Part shown: positions 1 to 12,136 of the stretch, piece by piece | How the letters are laid out: the number at the start of each line of letters is the position of its first letter | How positions within the stretch are numbered: position 1 is the stretch's first letter | Assembly (NCBI GenBank): GCA_023231475.1 | Contig: JALJEE010000092.1 | Location: 21,378 to 85,377 of the forward strand | DNA: 64,000 nt | Direction of reading: 5' to 3' | Source of the DNA: Seison nebaliae | Taxonomy: Eukaryota; Rotifera; Pararotatoria; Seisonacea; Seisonidae | The notes under the pieces: generated by a model | What the model was told of the DNA's origin: nothing | Databases searched by the model: none | What the model saw: the letters and a program-made list of their open reading frames with translations, nothing else | Program-made: the position numbers and the translations under genes

Positions 1-313
1 AGGAGATGATGGACGATGGTTTTAATATTTATGAGAAGAAGAAACTTGAGAAAAAATTAATAATTGAATAAATAGAAATTTTTTTTTTCATTTCTATGAA
101 TTATTTTATATCAACTCTTCTGGATAAAGAGAGATAATTCTGTTTTTCTTTCAATTCCATTAGAAAAAAGAAATTTTAATTACCTAAATAATTTTGTTCA
201 TTTCTATCATTAATTTTCTTTTTTCGATGAGTAGAATATTTTTCAGAGAAAAAAAAAAGAAAGAGAATGTTATATTTGTAAATTGAAGGAAATCGAATCG
301 GAATTGGAAGATA
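1..313. other. AT-rich sequence upstream of canoe
   Basis: Non-coding A/T-rich sequence with several A and T homopolymers directly before the canoe start codon. It probably holds the 5' UTR and proximal promoter. I see no TATA box at a convincing distance and no other gene. Confidence 0.5.
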
Positions 314-1385
314 ATGTCGAGAGGAACGAGAGACGAATTAATTTCATTGATTCAAGACTGGAATTGTAGTCGATTGGAATTATTCGCTTTGTCGGAACCG
401 AACGAGAATTTGGAATTTCACGGAGTCATCCGATTTTATTTTCAGGATGGAAATAATAAAATTGTGACGAAATGTGTTCGTGTCAGCAGTTCAGCAACGA
501 CACGAGATGTTATCGAAGTATTGATAGAAAAGTTTCGAGCTGATATGAAATATTTGTCAGACATTAATGATTATGCTTTGTATGAGATCCATTCGATTAA
601 TGATGAAAGGATGTTGGGTGAATATGAATATCCATTATTAGCACAATTGAGTTGGGTGGAAGAAGGACGAGAAGGAAGATTTTTATTGAAGAATGAACGA
701 ATAAAATCGAATTTATCAAAAGAGATCGCTAATGATCAAAGTACGTTCAAAACGAGATTGTCGAAAAGAGAGAGAAAGAAACGAGAGAAGGAAGCGAAGA
801 AGAAGAAATCGACAGGAAAAGATAATTCGAAGAATAATCAAGAGAAGAATAAGAAGGATGAGTCGAATGCGAAACGTCTTTATACGGAAGTGCCGGACAA
901 TCAATTCACGAGATCAATCTCCAATCCTGAAATCGTTATGAGAAGACGACGACAAATGAAGATTGATAAGAAACTCCAACAAATCAAAAAGAAGGATGGA
1001 GGCGGAACTCTAAAGATTTACGGAGAAGAATTAAGATCGGATATTCCGTACAAAACACTCTTGTTGTCTAGTCAAGATACGGCTGCGTATGCCGTTCGAG
1101 AAATGTTGGACAAATATGGTTTGAAGAATATGGATCCGTTGAAATTCCATTTAATCATGAGAATTATTCCACTAAAAGAAGATAAGAAGGAAAGAATTCG
1201 CGAATTAGTTCTCAACGACGACGATTGTCCATTAGGAATTTTGATGCAACCGAATAATCCAAGAGGTACGATCAATTTTCAAATTCGCAAATGTTCCGAG
1301 AAGCAATATGAAGAACGTTGTCGAATTTATAATGAACAAATGTTATTGGAAGAAAAAGAATTCGAATTAAATTTTATAAAGAATG

Positions 1386-1419
<34 letters not shown>

Positions 1420-4400
1420 GCAACAACAGAATGGAAAGGAATTAACATCTTATAAATTACAACAATCGTCATCAACAGCATCGGATGATATGAATAATCG
1501 TCATCAACATCAACAACAACAACAAAATGTTCATCATAATTCCCATCAACAACAACAAAAACAACAATTACAAAATCATGATCAACAACAACAACAACAA
1601 ATGATGAATCAATCAAATTTCCATCATTCTCAACAACATCGATATGGAGAGAATTCATTAGAGAAACATTCATTGCCACCACCCGATTATAATCATTATG
1701 ATAATGATTATAAACAACAACAACAACAGCAACATCAACAACAGCATCAGCAACAGAAACAACATCAGAAACAGCTATTTAATAATTCATCAATTATAAC
1801 AACCAGTACAACTACCACATTTCCATTGGGTGGTGGAGGAGGAAGTAATGGAGGGAATGGTGGTGGATTACCATCAGTGTATGAGAAACAAATGGAAAAT
1901 AATACTAATGGTATTACCACATCGTTGAATCAGCGAACGATGCAGAATATCTCATTAAATACGAACAAACTCTCATCGTCAATGCCAAGAATTAATATGG
2001 AGAATGAGATGTCGAGTCATATGGATAAGAGAATGGTGAATGATGATGTTGTCGACACTAATGAATTGAGTAGAGGAGAGAATCGTTTCAAAGGAAACGA
2101 AACGAATAAGCAGGAGCAGAAGGAGGAAGATCTCAGTACATTTGTAATGCCTCAGGACGACTTACCCGGACTGGTAGAAACGACGGACGAAAGTGAAATT
2201 TCTTTTTTAGATTCCGTCATTTTACAACCAGATCCATCACGTCTATCCTTCAAACTCTCGCCCACTTATTGCATTTATATGATGTTACGATATCGTCTCT
2301 CACTTTTATATCGAACTGAAATTTTCACTCAAAACGATCGAATGGAAAATGCATCAAAATTACTTCAAGAAATCTCATTTCAAATCGAACGAGTCGTCAA
2401 TCGACATCGAAAGAATGCATCTTTTCTCGCTTTCTGGATGGCGAATGCATCCGAACTTCTCTATTTCATTAAGCGTGATGTCGAACTCTCCAATAGTAAT
2501 GTGGATATTCAAGAGAGAATTGCTGATTCTATCGAGAACACTTTCTCTTATTTAATGACATTATTTCAACATGAATTACTTCAATATTTACCAGCTTTTT
2601 ATGATCCATCCGATTATGCCGATCATTATCAGAAAGAGATAATTTATGATGCTGAAACATTACCATTATTGCCATCAGTGGCTAAAACGACAAAAGAGAA
2701 AATAAATTCCGATCAACAATCGCCAACCATTTCCGATGTTGTTTCCGTATTGAATGTGGCGATGAGTCTATTGAGGAAATGTCGAGTGAATGCCGCTCTC
2801 ACTATACAATTATTCTCGAAACTCTTTCATTTCATGAAGATGTGGCTCTTTAATAAGTTGTTGGTAGAAACAGATTCACATTTATGCACGAAACAATGGG
2901 GTCAACGACTTTATAGTCGATTGTTTGTCATTCAACGATGGGCATTGAGACAAGGATTGGAATTAGCAGCTGATTGTCATTTCTCTCGAATAATTCAAGC
3001 GGCTGATATTCTACGTTGTGATAAGACGGACATGCAACTCCTCCATCAAAAATTGGAGAATGGACTAAAATTGAATTCACTCCATTTGCGCACATTGTTC
3101 CAATTGTACGAGTGTGAGAATGATGAAGTAACAATTCCTTATTCGGTGATGAGGACGTGTGTCCAAATCGCTGAGGAGACGGTTGACGAACAATTACGAC
3201 AAAATCAACAACCAATTCGTTTGGAAGAAGATGTCGATTTAAATTTACCGTTCCTCCTACCGGAAGATGGTTATTCTTGTGAATGTATCAAAGGTATACC
3301 ACATGGAATTTTCGAATTCTTACAACCTTTTGCACATGCCGGTTATTGTCAATTGTTGAAATCAAAAGCGAGTTCTGGTTCTTGGTGTGTTTTCATGAAA
3401 GCGATTAGTGAAGATGATTCCGATTCCATTACAGCCATTAGTACTACACAAGGAGCTCCACTCATCAAATCGAATGATTCGTTCGAAGATATCATCCTAC
3501 AACAACAACAACAAGAGCAGCAACAACAACAACAAGAACAATTTAATCATCATCATATAAATGAGAATCAAAAAAGAATTGAATTTGTTGAGAATCAAAA
3601 TAATTTACAAAATCATTTGAATGATCAGAATGAAATGAATAAGAATGATAATAAATATTTATCTGGAAATATTTATGACAACAATTTCCCACAAACCAAA
3701 AACGAATCGAAAGAGATGAATGATGGTGATATTATCGATATCACATTGGAAAGATGTAACGGTTTAGGTATTAGTATCATTGCTTTGAAAGCTGATATGA
3801 ATTATGGGATTTTTGTGAAAAATATTGTTATTAATCGTCCCGCTTATCTCGACGGTCGTTTACATGCTGGCGATCAATTATTAAGTGTTAATGGTCATTC
3901 ATTGATTAACGTCCCTCAAGATTCTGCCGCTACAATGATTCAAGCTGATGGTAATCTGATTCGTTTGCGAGTGAAGAAAAGAGCAGCAAAACTATATGGA
4001 TTGACATCGTTATTAGATACACATCCATTATTACCGTATCAGAATGGTAAGACACAACATCAATCAACAATTCCATCAACAACAACAACAACAACATCTA
4101 CAGGACTTGGATTGTATAATTCGTTATCAAATCATAATCCTTTTCCCCATACCACCACTATGAGCACGATGATGAATAATGAGAGTACGCTATCAAGAAT
4201 GAATCGGAAAGATACTTCCGAATTAATTAATGGAATGATGGCACCGGTGCCATCAACATCATCATCTGCATTTCCAATGATTTCTTCAAATCTTTCAAAT
4301 AAAACTGCTATCATGACTGATTTAGATATATATCCACATTACAATCAACAACAACAACAACAACAGAAACTTCATCATCATCAACAACAGCAACAATATA

Positions 4401-5995
4401 ATTACAGACAAATGACATCACAAGTGAAACAGTTTAAGGAGAAGAATAATATTAATAATATTAATAATAATAATAATAATAATTCAATTATCAAAAGTTC
4501 ACAAACGAATAAAATGAATAACGGTAGTAATTCAATAATTGAGGAAATGAATATTGAGAATAATAAGAATGCTTTCAATAACAACAATACAAATAATTAC
4601 CGTCATTATCATTCGAACAATTCGAGTGGTGCCACCAGCAAGAATGGTGAAAGAAATCATTCGATCATGAAAGAGAAGATTGATCATCATCAAACCATCT
4701 CCACCACAACCATGCCAGTTTCAAATTCTTCATTCTCTTCATCATCCTCTTCGTCATCGTCGTCCTCACCATTATCATCCACCTCCTCATCATCAACTAA
4801 CATAGCGAACAATACTTATTCAAATCGTTCCACTTCCAAACCATTTCCTTCTCAAATGAATTCTGAAGAACAATTGACTTTTTTCAATGGAAATCAAGAG
4901 ATGAATCGGAAGAATTCTTATGAGAGACGTCCTCCTCCTCCATTACCTCATCAGACAATGAATACTGAAACGATTCCTGAAGAGATTGAAGGGAGGAAAG
5001 ACAATTCGTTTACAAATCACAACTTACCACCCAAATCCTCAGTGGACACGTCACTATTGAGTGACGAGCAACGACTATTATATGATTTGTTGAAGGAGAA
5101 GAAGAGTTTATCACAAGCTGAGAAACAGATGTTCCATCGTCTCAATCAAATAATTCAATCGAATAATAAACCACAGAATTCATATAGTATTGCTGAACAG
5201 CAAATGAATTTATCGATGACAGATCATGAAATGAAACCTGTTCGACCACCTACACCAAATCGTTATGAACGTTCTGATAATTCAAGATCTGATCTCATTA
5301 CTAATCATCATTATCATTATCAATCTTCTCCCAAATCATCAGTCATTCCAAATATGACGCCACCACCTCCTCTTCCAATTCTCTCACCTCCCACACTCAC
5401 AACCATCGACCGAGAAGGTGTCCATCGTACCACTAAACTGTCTACGCAATTCACTTCTAAATCCTATTCAATTCCATCAACTTCCTTAACAACGGCATCA
5501 TCATCCATCTCATATGGATTGGCATCAATGAAATTGAATGAAAATACATCACAACAAATAAATAATAAATCATTATCTAATTCACTCGGTATAGAATATT
5601 CAACAGGTATATCATCATCATCATTATCAACAACAACAACAGTAGCAACAACAACAACAAATGTTAACAATTCGGATAAACAAGAGAAATTATTCCAGAT
5701 GAATGATATGAAATTGTTTATGGGAAATGGTGAACAGCGTGACGATGATACATTGAATAATGATGGTGGACCATCTGTTATCGGTTCCCAAGAAATATAT
5801 CGAGATCCTCGTTTGAAAATCGAAGCACGACGCAAATTACCACCACAATGTAATGAAGCTGAGAAGTTGTCGTTTCATGATAAGATGCGATTATTTGCCT
5901 TCTCTAACGGCGACAAATGTACTCCACAAGAACGTCAACGTGTGCCTCGTGTCCAACGGGAATTAAGTGAGCAAATGGTCGACGGAATTATTTAA
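314..5995 (+). CDS. cno: Canoe/afadin junctional scaffold, intronless
   Basis: Family role: afadin/canoe links nectin and cadherin junctions to actin and is an effector of Rap1/Ras. The 1893-residue frame is uninterrupted. The start is chosen because MSRGTRDELISLIQDW matches the afadin N-terminus. Visible in order: RA1 about 32-127 (EFHGVIRFYFQD), RA2 about 228-326 (GGTLKIYGEEL), a Gln/His-rich linker, the DIL domain about 640-1005 (LSPTYCIYMMLRYR, FWMANASELL, CRVNAALTIQLFSKLFHF, LPFLLPEDGYSC), PDZ about 1138-1226 (GLGISIIALKA, HAGDQLLSVNGHS), then a low-complexity Ser/Asn/Pro tail with KLSFHDKMRLFAF near residue 1850. The FHA domain normally found between RA2 and DIL is not recognisable; poly-Gln tracts occupy that place. 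A poly(A) signal overlaps the stop codon. Identity is very secure from domain order and sequence. Confidence 0.97.
1387..1431 (+). repeat. CAA/CAG triplet run encoding poly-Gln in canoe
   Basis: Nearly pure CAA repeat with a few CAG units, right after RA2, encoding about 15 Gln. Similar shorter CAA tracts lie near 1576-1600, 1717-1765, 3499-3540 and 4347-4367. All keep the reading frame, so they are coding microsatellites and candidate sites of length variation. Confidence 0.9.
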
Positions 5996-5999
5996 TAAA
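5994..5999 (+). promoter_or_regulatory. Poly(A) signal overlapping the canoe stop codon
   Basis: AATAAA begins on the second base of the canoe TAA stop (5993-5995). If it is used, cleavage would follow within a few tens of bases and the 3' UTR would be extremely short. Confidence 0.6.
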
Positions 6000-6826
6000 A
6001 TTGAACTCCCTCACAACTTCCTTCACATATTCTTCTTCTTTTTCCGTCTCTTCAAAATCATGTATACGAATCGATGGATTGAATGTCGAAAGACATAAAT
6101 GTAAAATTAATCAATCGTCTAGACACCGTTCACATAAATTTTCTTTCAACCCAAATTCTATTATTCCATCATTCATAATCATTCTCTTTCCTACACTCGA
6201 CATATGAAATTCACATAAACTTCAATTCTTTTCTTGCCATATTCTCTCCATCAAACCATGATCGTTATCTTTCTTATCTCTTATCTATCCAATCATCATC
6301 TCATCATTCTCCTTCAGATGCACGAAAAGTGCACAATTCTTTGGGATAACGTCATTGCACGCTACCCACCAATTCAAACACTAATTTTCACTGAGAGCAC
6401 ATTTCTCTTTTCGGGAAAACGACGGCTAATTTATTAACGGCTTTTTCCCATAAATGTCCGCAACAAATTTCCTTTATTCCATTCCAAGACACACACAAAC
6501 ACACAAACGCACACATTGCTCCTTTTTTTAAGAAATCTCTTCAAACAAATAAATAATTAACAAATTTTCTCCATATTATCACTTGTGCTAAAATCGAATA
6601 ATATGTTTCGGAATATAACAACAGGTGCCATTCCATTTCTTGGAATTATATTTCATCATATTATGAAATTAGTAAGAATTATTTCCTCTCAAATTCAACG
6701 ATTTCATTAAAAATATGTTTATCGGAAAAATCAATTTTTTTATTCGTACGATAAAATTTCAAGAGAATTCAATAAGTTTAAAGGTGCAACTCTCATGAAA
6801 ATTCATGAACTCTAAAATTTCAGTAA
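6000..6826. other. Intergenic, no supported gene
   Basis: AT-rich, C/T-biased at its start, with a short run of CACACA-type sequence near 6490-6520. Two ORFs of 67-68 residues (6001-6207, 6234-6437) are C/T-rich translations without domain features and are not called. No RNA gene seen. Confidence 0.4.
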
Positions 6827-7130
6827 ATGGAAAAAATTCGTTGTATAGGAATTGTGCCGTGGCTCTTTTGTCTCGTGGCTCTTATGTCCTAGACTCGAAA
6901 ATTAGGAATGAAGTTAAATGACGTATATACTTCAACCGAATTTTCAGATTATAATTCCATTTCTCTCTAATTGCATTGAAATTAGCACGTATTGTCGCCG
7001 ATTGCGTGAAATAGAAGGAAGATTGGATGAAATTGAAAAAAGCTTCAATTATGATAACTTCTCCATTTCATGTTGTTATGCCAACGTTGTTGGATTTGAT
7101 TGGAAGGAAGAATTTGATGAATTCTTATAA
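6827..7130 (+). CDS. Possible small secreted cysteine protein (two exons)
   Basis: No family recognised. An ATG at 6827 opens a hydrophobic stretch (MEKIRCIGIVPWLFCL) resembling a signal peptide. If GT at 6875 is a donor and the AG ending at 6947 (pyrimidine-rich GAATTTTCAG) the acceptor, the frame joins to 6948-7130 and gives about 76 residues. The mature part contains SNCIEISTYC, a charged helix (REIEGRLDEIEKSF) and a CC pair. AATAAA follows the stop by 10 nt, as in other genes of this window. Without splicing, an ATG at 6918 opens a 70-residue ORF with the same C-terminus. The donor is weak, so this is a hypothesis. Confidence 0.3.
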
Positions 7131-7139
7131 AGGAAAATT

Positions 7140-7145
7140 AATAAA
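7140..7145 (+). promoter_or_regulatory. AATAAA after the small ORF
   Basis: Canonical poly(A) hexamer 10 nt after the TAA at 7128-7130. Its spacing resembles that after canoe and after the 1920-residue gene, which modestly supports the upstream ORF being transcribed. Confidence 0.35.
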
Positions 7146-8343
7146 TGAAACTTCTCTTATATGTTTTTCCATCTAAATATATTTATTCGCAGTTGTTCCA
7201 CTATTCGAATGAAAGTGGTATGATTATTTTATGAATTTGGGAAAGAAGAATTTATTTCTTCTCCTTCCAGTCAGAACTCTTTCTCCCTTCTTCTATTCGA
7301 TAAAAAAAATTCCTTCAAAATTTTCTCCAAATTCTCATTATCAAACTAATTAAATTTTTATTCATTTTGGTAGAAGTGAAATTCCCAAATCGGTTGATGG
7401 AGAGTAATATTCGGACATTTTCGAAGCGAGCCACATATACAATGGATTTGTTGACTTGAACAATTATAATTATCAAAGATCAAGAACAGTAATAAATTGG
7501 AAAAGAAAATCGATTTAAATCAAAAACGAAAACATTAATGGCCTTCAATGTGGAATCAGCAAGTTTTCATATTGCAACGTCAACAATAAGATTGTTCGAA
7601 GCCTTCAGCAACTCTCCTCAGGATATTCCGTCCATCTCCACATTTCATACAAAACACGATTCTTACGAATTTTATGTCAACTCTTTTCTCCAATCATTGT
7701 CGTCAATTCTCTTTTGAACAAATCATGCCTGGTGGAAATCATTCGAATCAATCGATGTATAACAAGAATTTACAATAAATCTTATAATTAACCGTCGAAC
7801 AAGTAAATCCCTTTCAAATTAATCAACCTTCCTCCTAAAAAAGAAAAAAGAAACACGTAGGAAGAAGGACAAATCGATTTTATTCCAACCCTCAGTTCAG
7901 AAACTGAATATTGTTTGAAAAAATTAATTTTGTTATTTCTCTTCGAAACTTGAAAAATTGTTCAATTTATCGTTTATTAATATCAATAAGCGACAACTAA
8001 TATATTACCAACACTACTCTTGTGCAATTACATACTTTCTCCATACACAACTTAATTCGGAGCACTCTACTGTGAACTACGACGAAGAAACAATGAACAT
8101 ATATTGAACCAACAACAACTTCTCGTAAGTAGGAAAACTTGTTAATTTTATTAAACAATTCTCCCCATCAACAAAACAACAAACCAAAGAAACGGATCAA
8201 AATATATTTGAAATATATCGATGTCGCTCAATCTCTCCAGAAATTTCTCAGACAAATAGAAATTTGATAGAACAAGACAATTGCATCAAAAACGGAAATT
8301 AATTCGAGTTTAATATTGTCAACAACATCTGAATGGTTAATTA
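7146..8343. other. Intergenic region before the NIM1-like kinase
   Basis: AT-rich non-coding DNA. It should hold the promoter and possibly 5' UTR exons of the downstream kinase, for example around 8040-8340, which has fewer stops and many CAACA words. No clear TATA box, RNA gene or repeat seen. Confidence 0.35.
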
Positions 8344-10573
8344 ATGAAGACATTAAAATTTTCTTTGACACAAGAAAATATCGATTTTGGCCAAATCAAT
8401 TTTCCATCAACATCATCATCATTCAACACCTATTCATTCAAGAAGTCACCATCGTGTGTAGATAGTATATGTCGTCGCAAACTGTCAATTCTAACCAGTT
8501 CTGATATTGATGACTCGGTAGATCCCAATCGCCAATTGAAAACTTCTCGACTTAGCATTCATGTTGGTGGTGGAAATACAAGTAAATCGTCCTTCCTTCA
8601 AAATGGTTTATTTTATAATCGAGCATCCTTCTCTTATGATACGTTACTAGAGAAATCGACATCAAAAAATAAAAATTCTTCAATTGTTGTGGAGCAATTG
8701 CAATTGTCGAAGCCAGTCAGAGAACCAAAATCGACAATCGGTGAATATAATATTTATGAGAAAATTGGAACTGGCAACTTCTCTCAAGTTCGTCTTGGTG
8801 TTCATCGTTTGATCAATGGTTTCCTTTCTTTTCATTTCTTCATTTTTTCATCCGTCGGTTGTAGAAAAAGTTGCAATTAAGATTGTGGAAAGGACAAAAT
8901 TAGAAGAGAAAACAAAGAAATTGTTATCGAGAGAAATTGGAAATTTAGAGAATTTATCTCATCAACATATTATTCGTTTATATGAAGTGGTGGAAACGAC
9001 GAGTAAGATGTATATCATTGGAGAGTATGCACCAGGGGGTGAATTACATTCACGCATCATAGCCGAGGGACATTTAGAGGATGGTTATGCGAGTTTTTTG
9101 TTTGCTCAAATTATTTCTGGTCTTAATTATTTGGTTAATTTTTTCCTTCAAATTTATTCTTTTCAAATTATCCTCTCCCCACGAAACTAAATTGCCTTTT
9201 TCATCATTTTAAATTAAATTTATTATTTCAAATTTCCATCATATCTTAAATCCATTTCGATTCGACTGTTAAATAATCGAAAATTTCACCTTTTTTTTTA
9301 AAGAACTTCAATCTATGAAAATTCTCTTAATATATTTTCTTTCCATTCTCTATGAAACTTCATTCAGTAGCATGAGAATCATATTATTCATCGAGATCTG
9401 AAAGCTGAAAACATTTTCTTCTATTCCGATAACGTTGTTAAGATTGGAGATTTCGGATTTTCGATTCATGCTGAGAAGAATAAACATCTCAACACATTCT
9501 GTGGTTCCCCACCATATGCAGCACCCGAATTATACACAGATGATTATTATAATGGGGAAGCTGTTGATATTTGGGCATGTGGAATATTATTATATTTCAT
9601 GGTGACGGGAACAATGCCATTTCGTGCCGATTCCATGTCAAGATTACGACAATTGATTATTAATGGAAAATATTCGATTCCTAAAAGCATTTCGACTGAC
9701 TGTCAATTTATAATTGAACGACTTTTGAGACAATCGTGGAAAGAACGGATGTCACTTAAATTGATTATGGGAACGAGTTGGTTAGAGAATGAAACGTTCG
9801 CGAATGACGAGTTGAAATATGTGAGATATCCTAATCGAATATTCTCATCAAAAGGATCTGATCGATCGTCAGTAACCACGGAAATCTCATCGATATGTGC
9901 AAAATCGAAAAAATCAAAAATTGATCAATTTCTGTTATTTGCCAATATTGGAATAAATATGGATAAGAAGAATGATATTAATCGATTCCTGAAACGATTA
10001 GAGCGATCGATTACTTACGTCCAATTAAGAGATCTGGAGCTTGATCACATGATAAAAGATGAAAAGAATATTCGATCATCATTAACTGGAATTAAACGCA
10101 TCATTCAACATCGTGTTCAGAAGCAAGTTAGCAAAGTCATTTATAATGCCTTACACAATTCCAACGAATCATTGCGAGAACAGTTCACGACAGTGTTGAG
10201 AACAGCGAAGAAAGCTGAAGAGAATTCAGATAAGACTCTTTTAAAAAGAATCAAACTAATTCTTCTTGAGCATCATCCAATTAACTTAACCGATTCAAAT
10301 GGAAATATAAATCGGAATAACTTATTTAACGAAACTGTAATTCCGGGTGGGACGACACCGCAAGCTGAAAAACGATTATCCACTTCTACGTTCAATTCGA
10401 AAATGTTGACATTGGCTCCGGTTATACCGCCAACACCAGCAGCCCGGTTGGAACGTGTCCGATTAAAATCCAGAAATAGTCGTCGAGTTGTACCAGATAC
10501 TGCAAATAGAACTAATTGGAACAATGGAGTGGGTGGGACGAAATCAAAATCGAAAACTTGTACAATTTTATAG
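8344..10573 (+). CDS. NIM1K: NIM1-like Ser/Thr kinase (CAMKL family) with CaaX-type end
   Basis: Protein kinase of the CAMK/AMPK-related group; NIM1 is known as an AMPK-related kinase. Exons 8344-8818, 8865-9133 and 9371-10573 give 648 codons in frame; introns are 46 and 237 bp. The kinase domain spans about 133-395: glycine loop GTGNFSQV, VAIK lysine near 162, HRDLKAEN near 255-262, GDFGF, CGSPPYAAPE. The match to NIM1 is strongest at LLYFMVTGTMPFRAD and HIIRLYEVVET. A 132-residue Ser-rich N-terminus and a C-terminal extension of about 250 residues flank it. The last residues are KSKSKTCTIL: a basic stretch then C-T-I-L, which fits a CaaX prenylation box (Leu suggests geranylgeranylation). 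AATAAA lies 47 nt after the stop. Kinase identity is sure; NIM1 subfamily is likely; lipidation is inferred. Confidence 0.93.
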
Positions 10574-10620
10574 GTTGAAATTTCTTTAAGAAATTTTTTG
10601 TAAATTCCATTTGGACAAAT

Positions 10621-10626
10621 AATAAA
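10621..10626 (+). promoter_or_regulatory. Poly(A) signal of the NIM1-like gene
   Basis: AATAAA 47 nt downstream of the kinase stop codon, in an A/T-rich context. Confidence 0.6.
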
Positions 10627-10900
10627 ATTACTGACATAATTCAGTCAAACTTATTTACTTGTTAGTTAATGTTCTTATAAAATAAATTCTATGAGTTCTT
10701 TTAACTTTTCTTCTGAAATAGATTTCGACCAGTATTAGAATTTTAGTTGTTTCAAGTTCTCATTTCTCGTTTTTATTATGATTTCACTTATTACGTAGGG
10801 AAAATTTAAGATTTCTTTATAATTGAGGGGTTCACAGAGTTTTTTTTTCCGTAATAATTAGAATAACTCAAATAATGTGAAGTGTTTAGAAGGATTGGGG

Positions 10901-11037
10901 GACAGATCGTAACCCTATATAAAAATTATGTAGCGCACAGTTCTCAACCCAAAAAAAGGACAGTTCTCAACCTCAAAACATACGGATCTGAAATCCAGAA
11001 AAATCTGAAAAGATTGTAACCGTACATAAAAATTCTC
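10901..11037. repeat. Dispersed short repeat GACAGWTCTCAACC / AACCnTAnATAAAAATT
   Basis: Five related copies: GACAGATCGTAACCCTATAT at 10901, CACAGTTCTCAACC near 10936, GACAGTTCTCAACCTC near 10959, AGATTGTAACCGTACATAAA near 11011, and GACAGATCTCAACCCCATAA at 11688. The first and fourth share the longer extension ending ATAAAAATT. This looks like the remains of a small repeat family; no coding potential. Confidence 0.6.
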
Positions 11038-12069
11038 AAAAAAGCAGTTATTAAGTTATAATTATGTAATTGTATGAATTATTATTATTAATTATTTATT
11101 ATAATATATAACCTAATAATAAGAATAAAGATTTTTCCAAAATTAAGATTTTAAATTTGTTCTGACGAAAAATTAAGAAGATTGTTATTTATTTTTTGAA
11201 ATCAAATAGAATAGAAATTTTAACGGAATTTAACTTTCATAAAATATAGTATCGATTCCCACAAAAAAAGAAGATACATTTCTTATGTTAAAATTAACTG
11301 AAGCGATTTGTGAGATAGTCTTTATTTGAATATAAGTGGTGAGATAGAGAAATAGAAGTGAGAAGAGAACAAGTATTACCGAGCAGTATGAGAATGAGAA
11401 ATATATCTTCAATTGTTTTGTCTTGAACGACTTAACGAATGCGGGGTAGAAATCAGGTAAATGTTCTATTTCGGTGACTGCTTTTATATTCATTCCAAAA
11501 TGCTTCGACTTCCATTCGAGTTCACGATATGATCGTTACATAACTACTAATTTTTCAGTTTCTCATCTTTCACTCTATCGGATAATCTTTTTCTCTTTTT
11601 CTCGCCTTTCCGGAAACGATCCATTTGCACTTTTTCATAATTGAAACAATGTTTCAATGTAAAATGTTTTAGAAACATTTCATTTAGGACAGATCTCAAC
11701 CCCATAAATAGTTTTTCGATGATATCTCAAAGGATTTTTTGAGGAAGAAATTCTGTGGGAGGCAAATTTTTTTTGCAATACTTCTGATATTCTCCATAAG
11801 TATCTTCATTATAATCTTCTGCCCATTCCTCCATTCTTAAATCGTCCGATTCCATGAAACAATCCATTTAGGATTAAAAATGAAGAATCCAATAACTTGA
11901 TTCAAAATATATAGAAATATACAGTAATCGGACACTTTTACGTTTTTATAAAACAGGTCATAACTTCTGTTCTATGAAGTATCTTTTGTAAAGGTCGGTA
12001 TCACAAAATAGCCCTATTCAAGCTCTTAAAGATAGTGCAAAAAAATTTGAAAATTATAGATTTTTTTTG

Positions 12070-12136
12070 ATTTTTGTAGAAATATGACGCCATTTTGTGA
12101 AAAATGTGGAAATTTTATCATTTTTTCTACAAAAAT
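12070..12136. repeat. Perfect 13-bp inverted repeat
   Basis: ATTTTTGTAGAAA (12070-12082) and its exact reverse complement TTTCTACAAAAAT (12124-12136) are separated by 41 nt. Either strand could form a hairpin, and it could be a small foldback remnant. No function is assigned. Confidence 0.55.

Noticed and set aside
1374-1682. Minus-strand ORF rich in Val inside canoe
   Set aside because: It is the antisense of the coding CAA/CAT runs, and the plus frame carries clear afadin domains.
5464-5835. 123-codon minus-strand ORF at the canoe 3' end
   Set aside because: Antisense of Ser/Thr repeats in canoe; no domain or start context.
9134-9370. Extra exon inside the longer NIM1 intron
   Set aside because: The flanking exons join directly at the YLHENHIIHRDLK motif with no missing residues.
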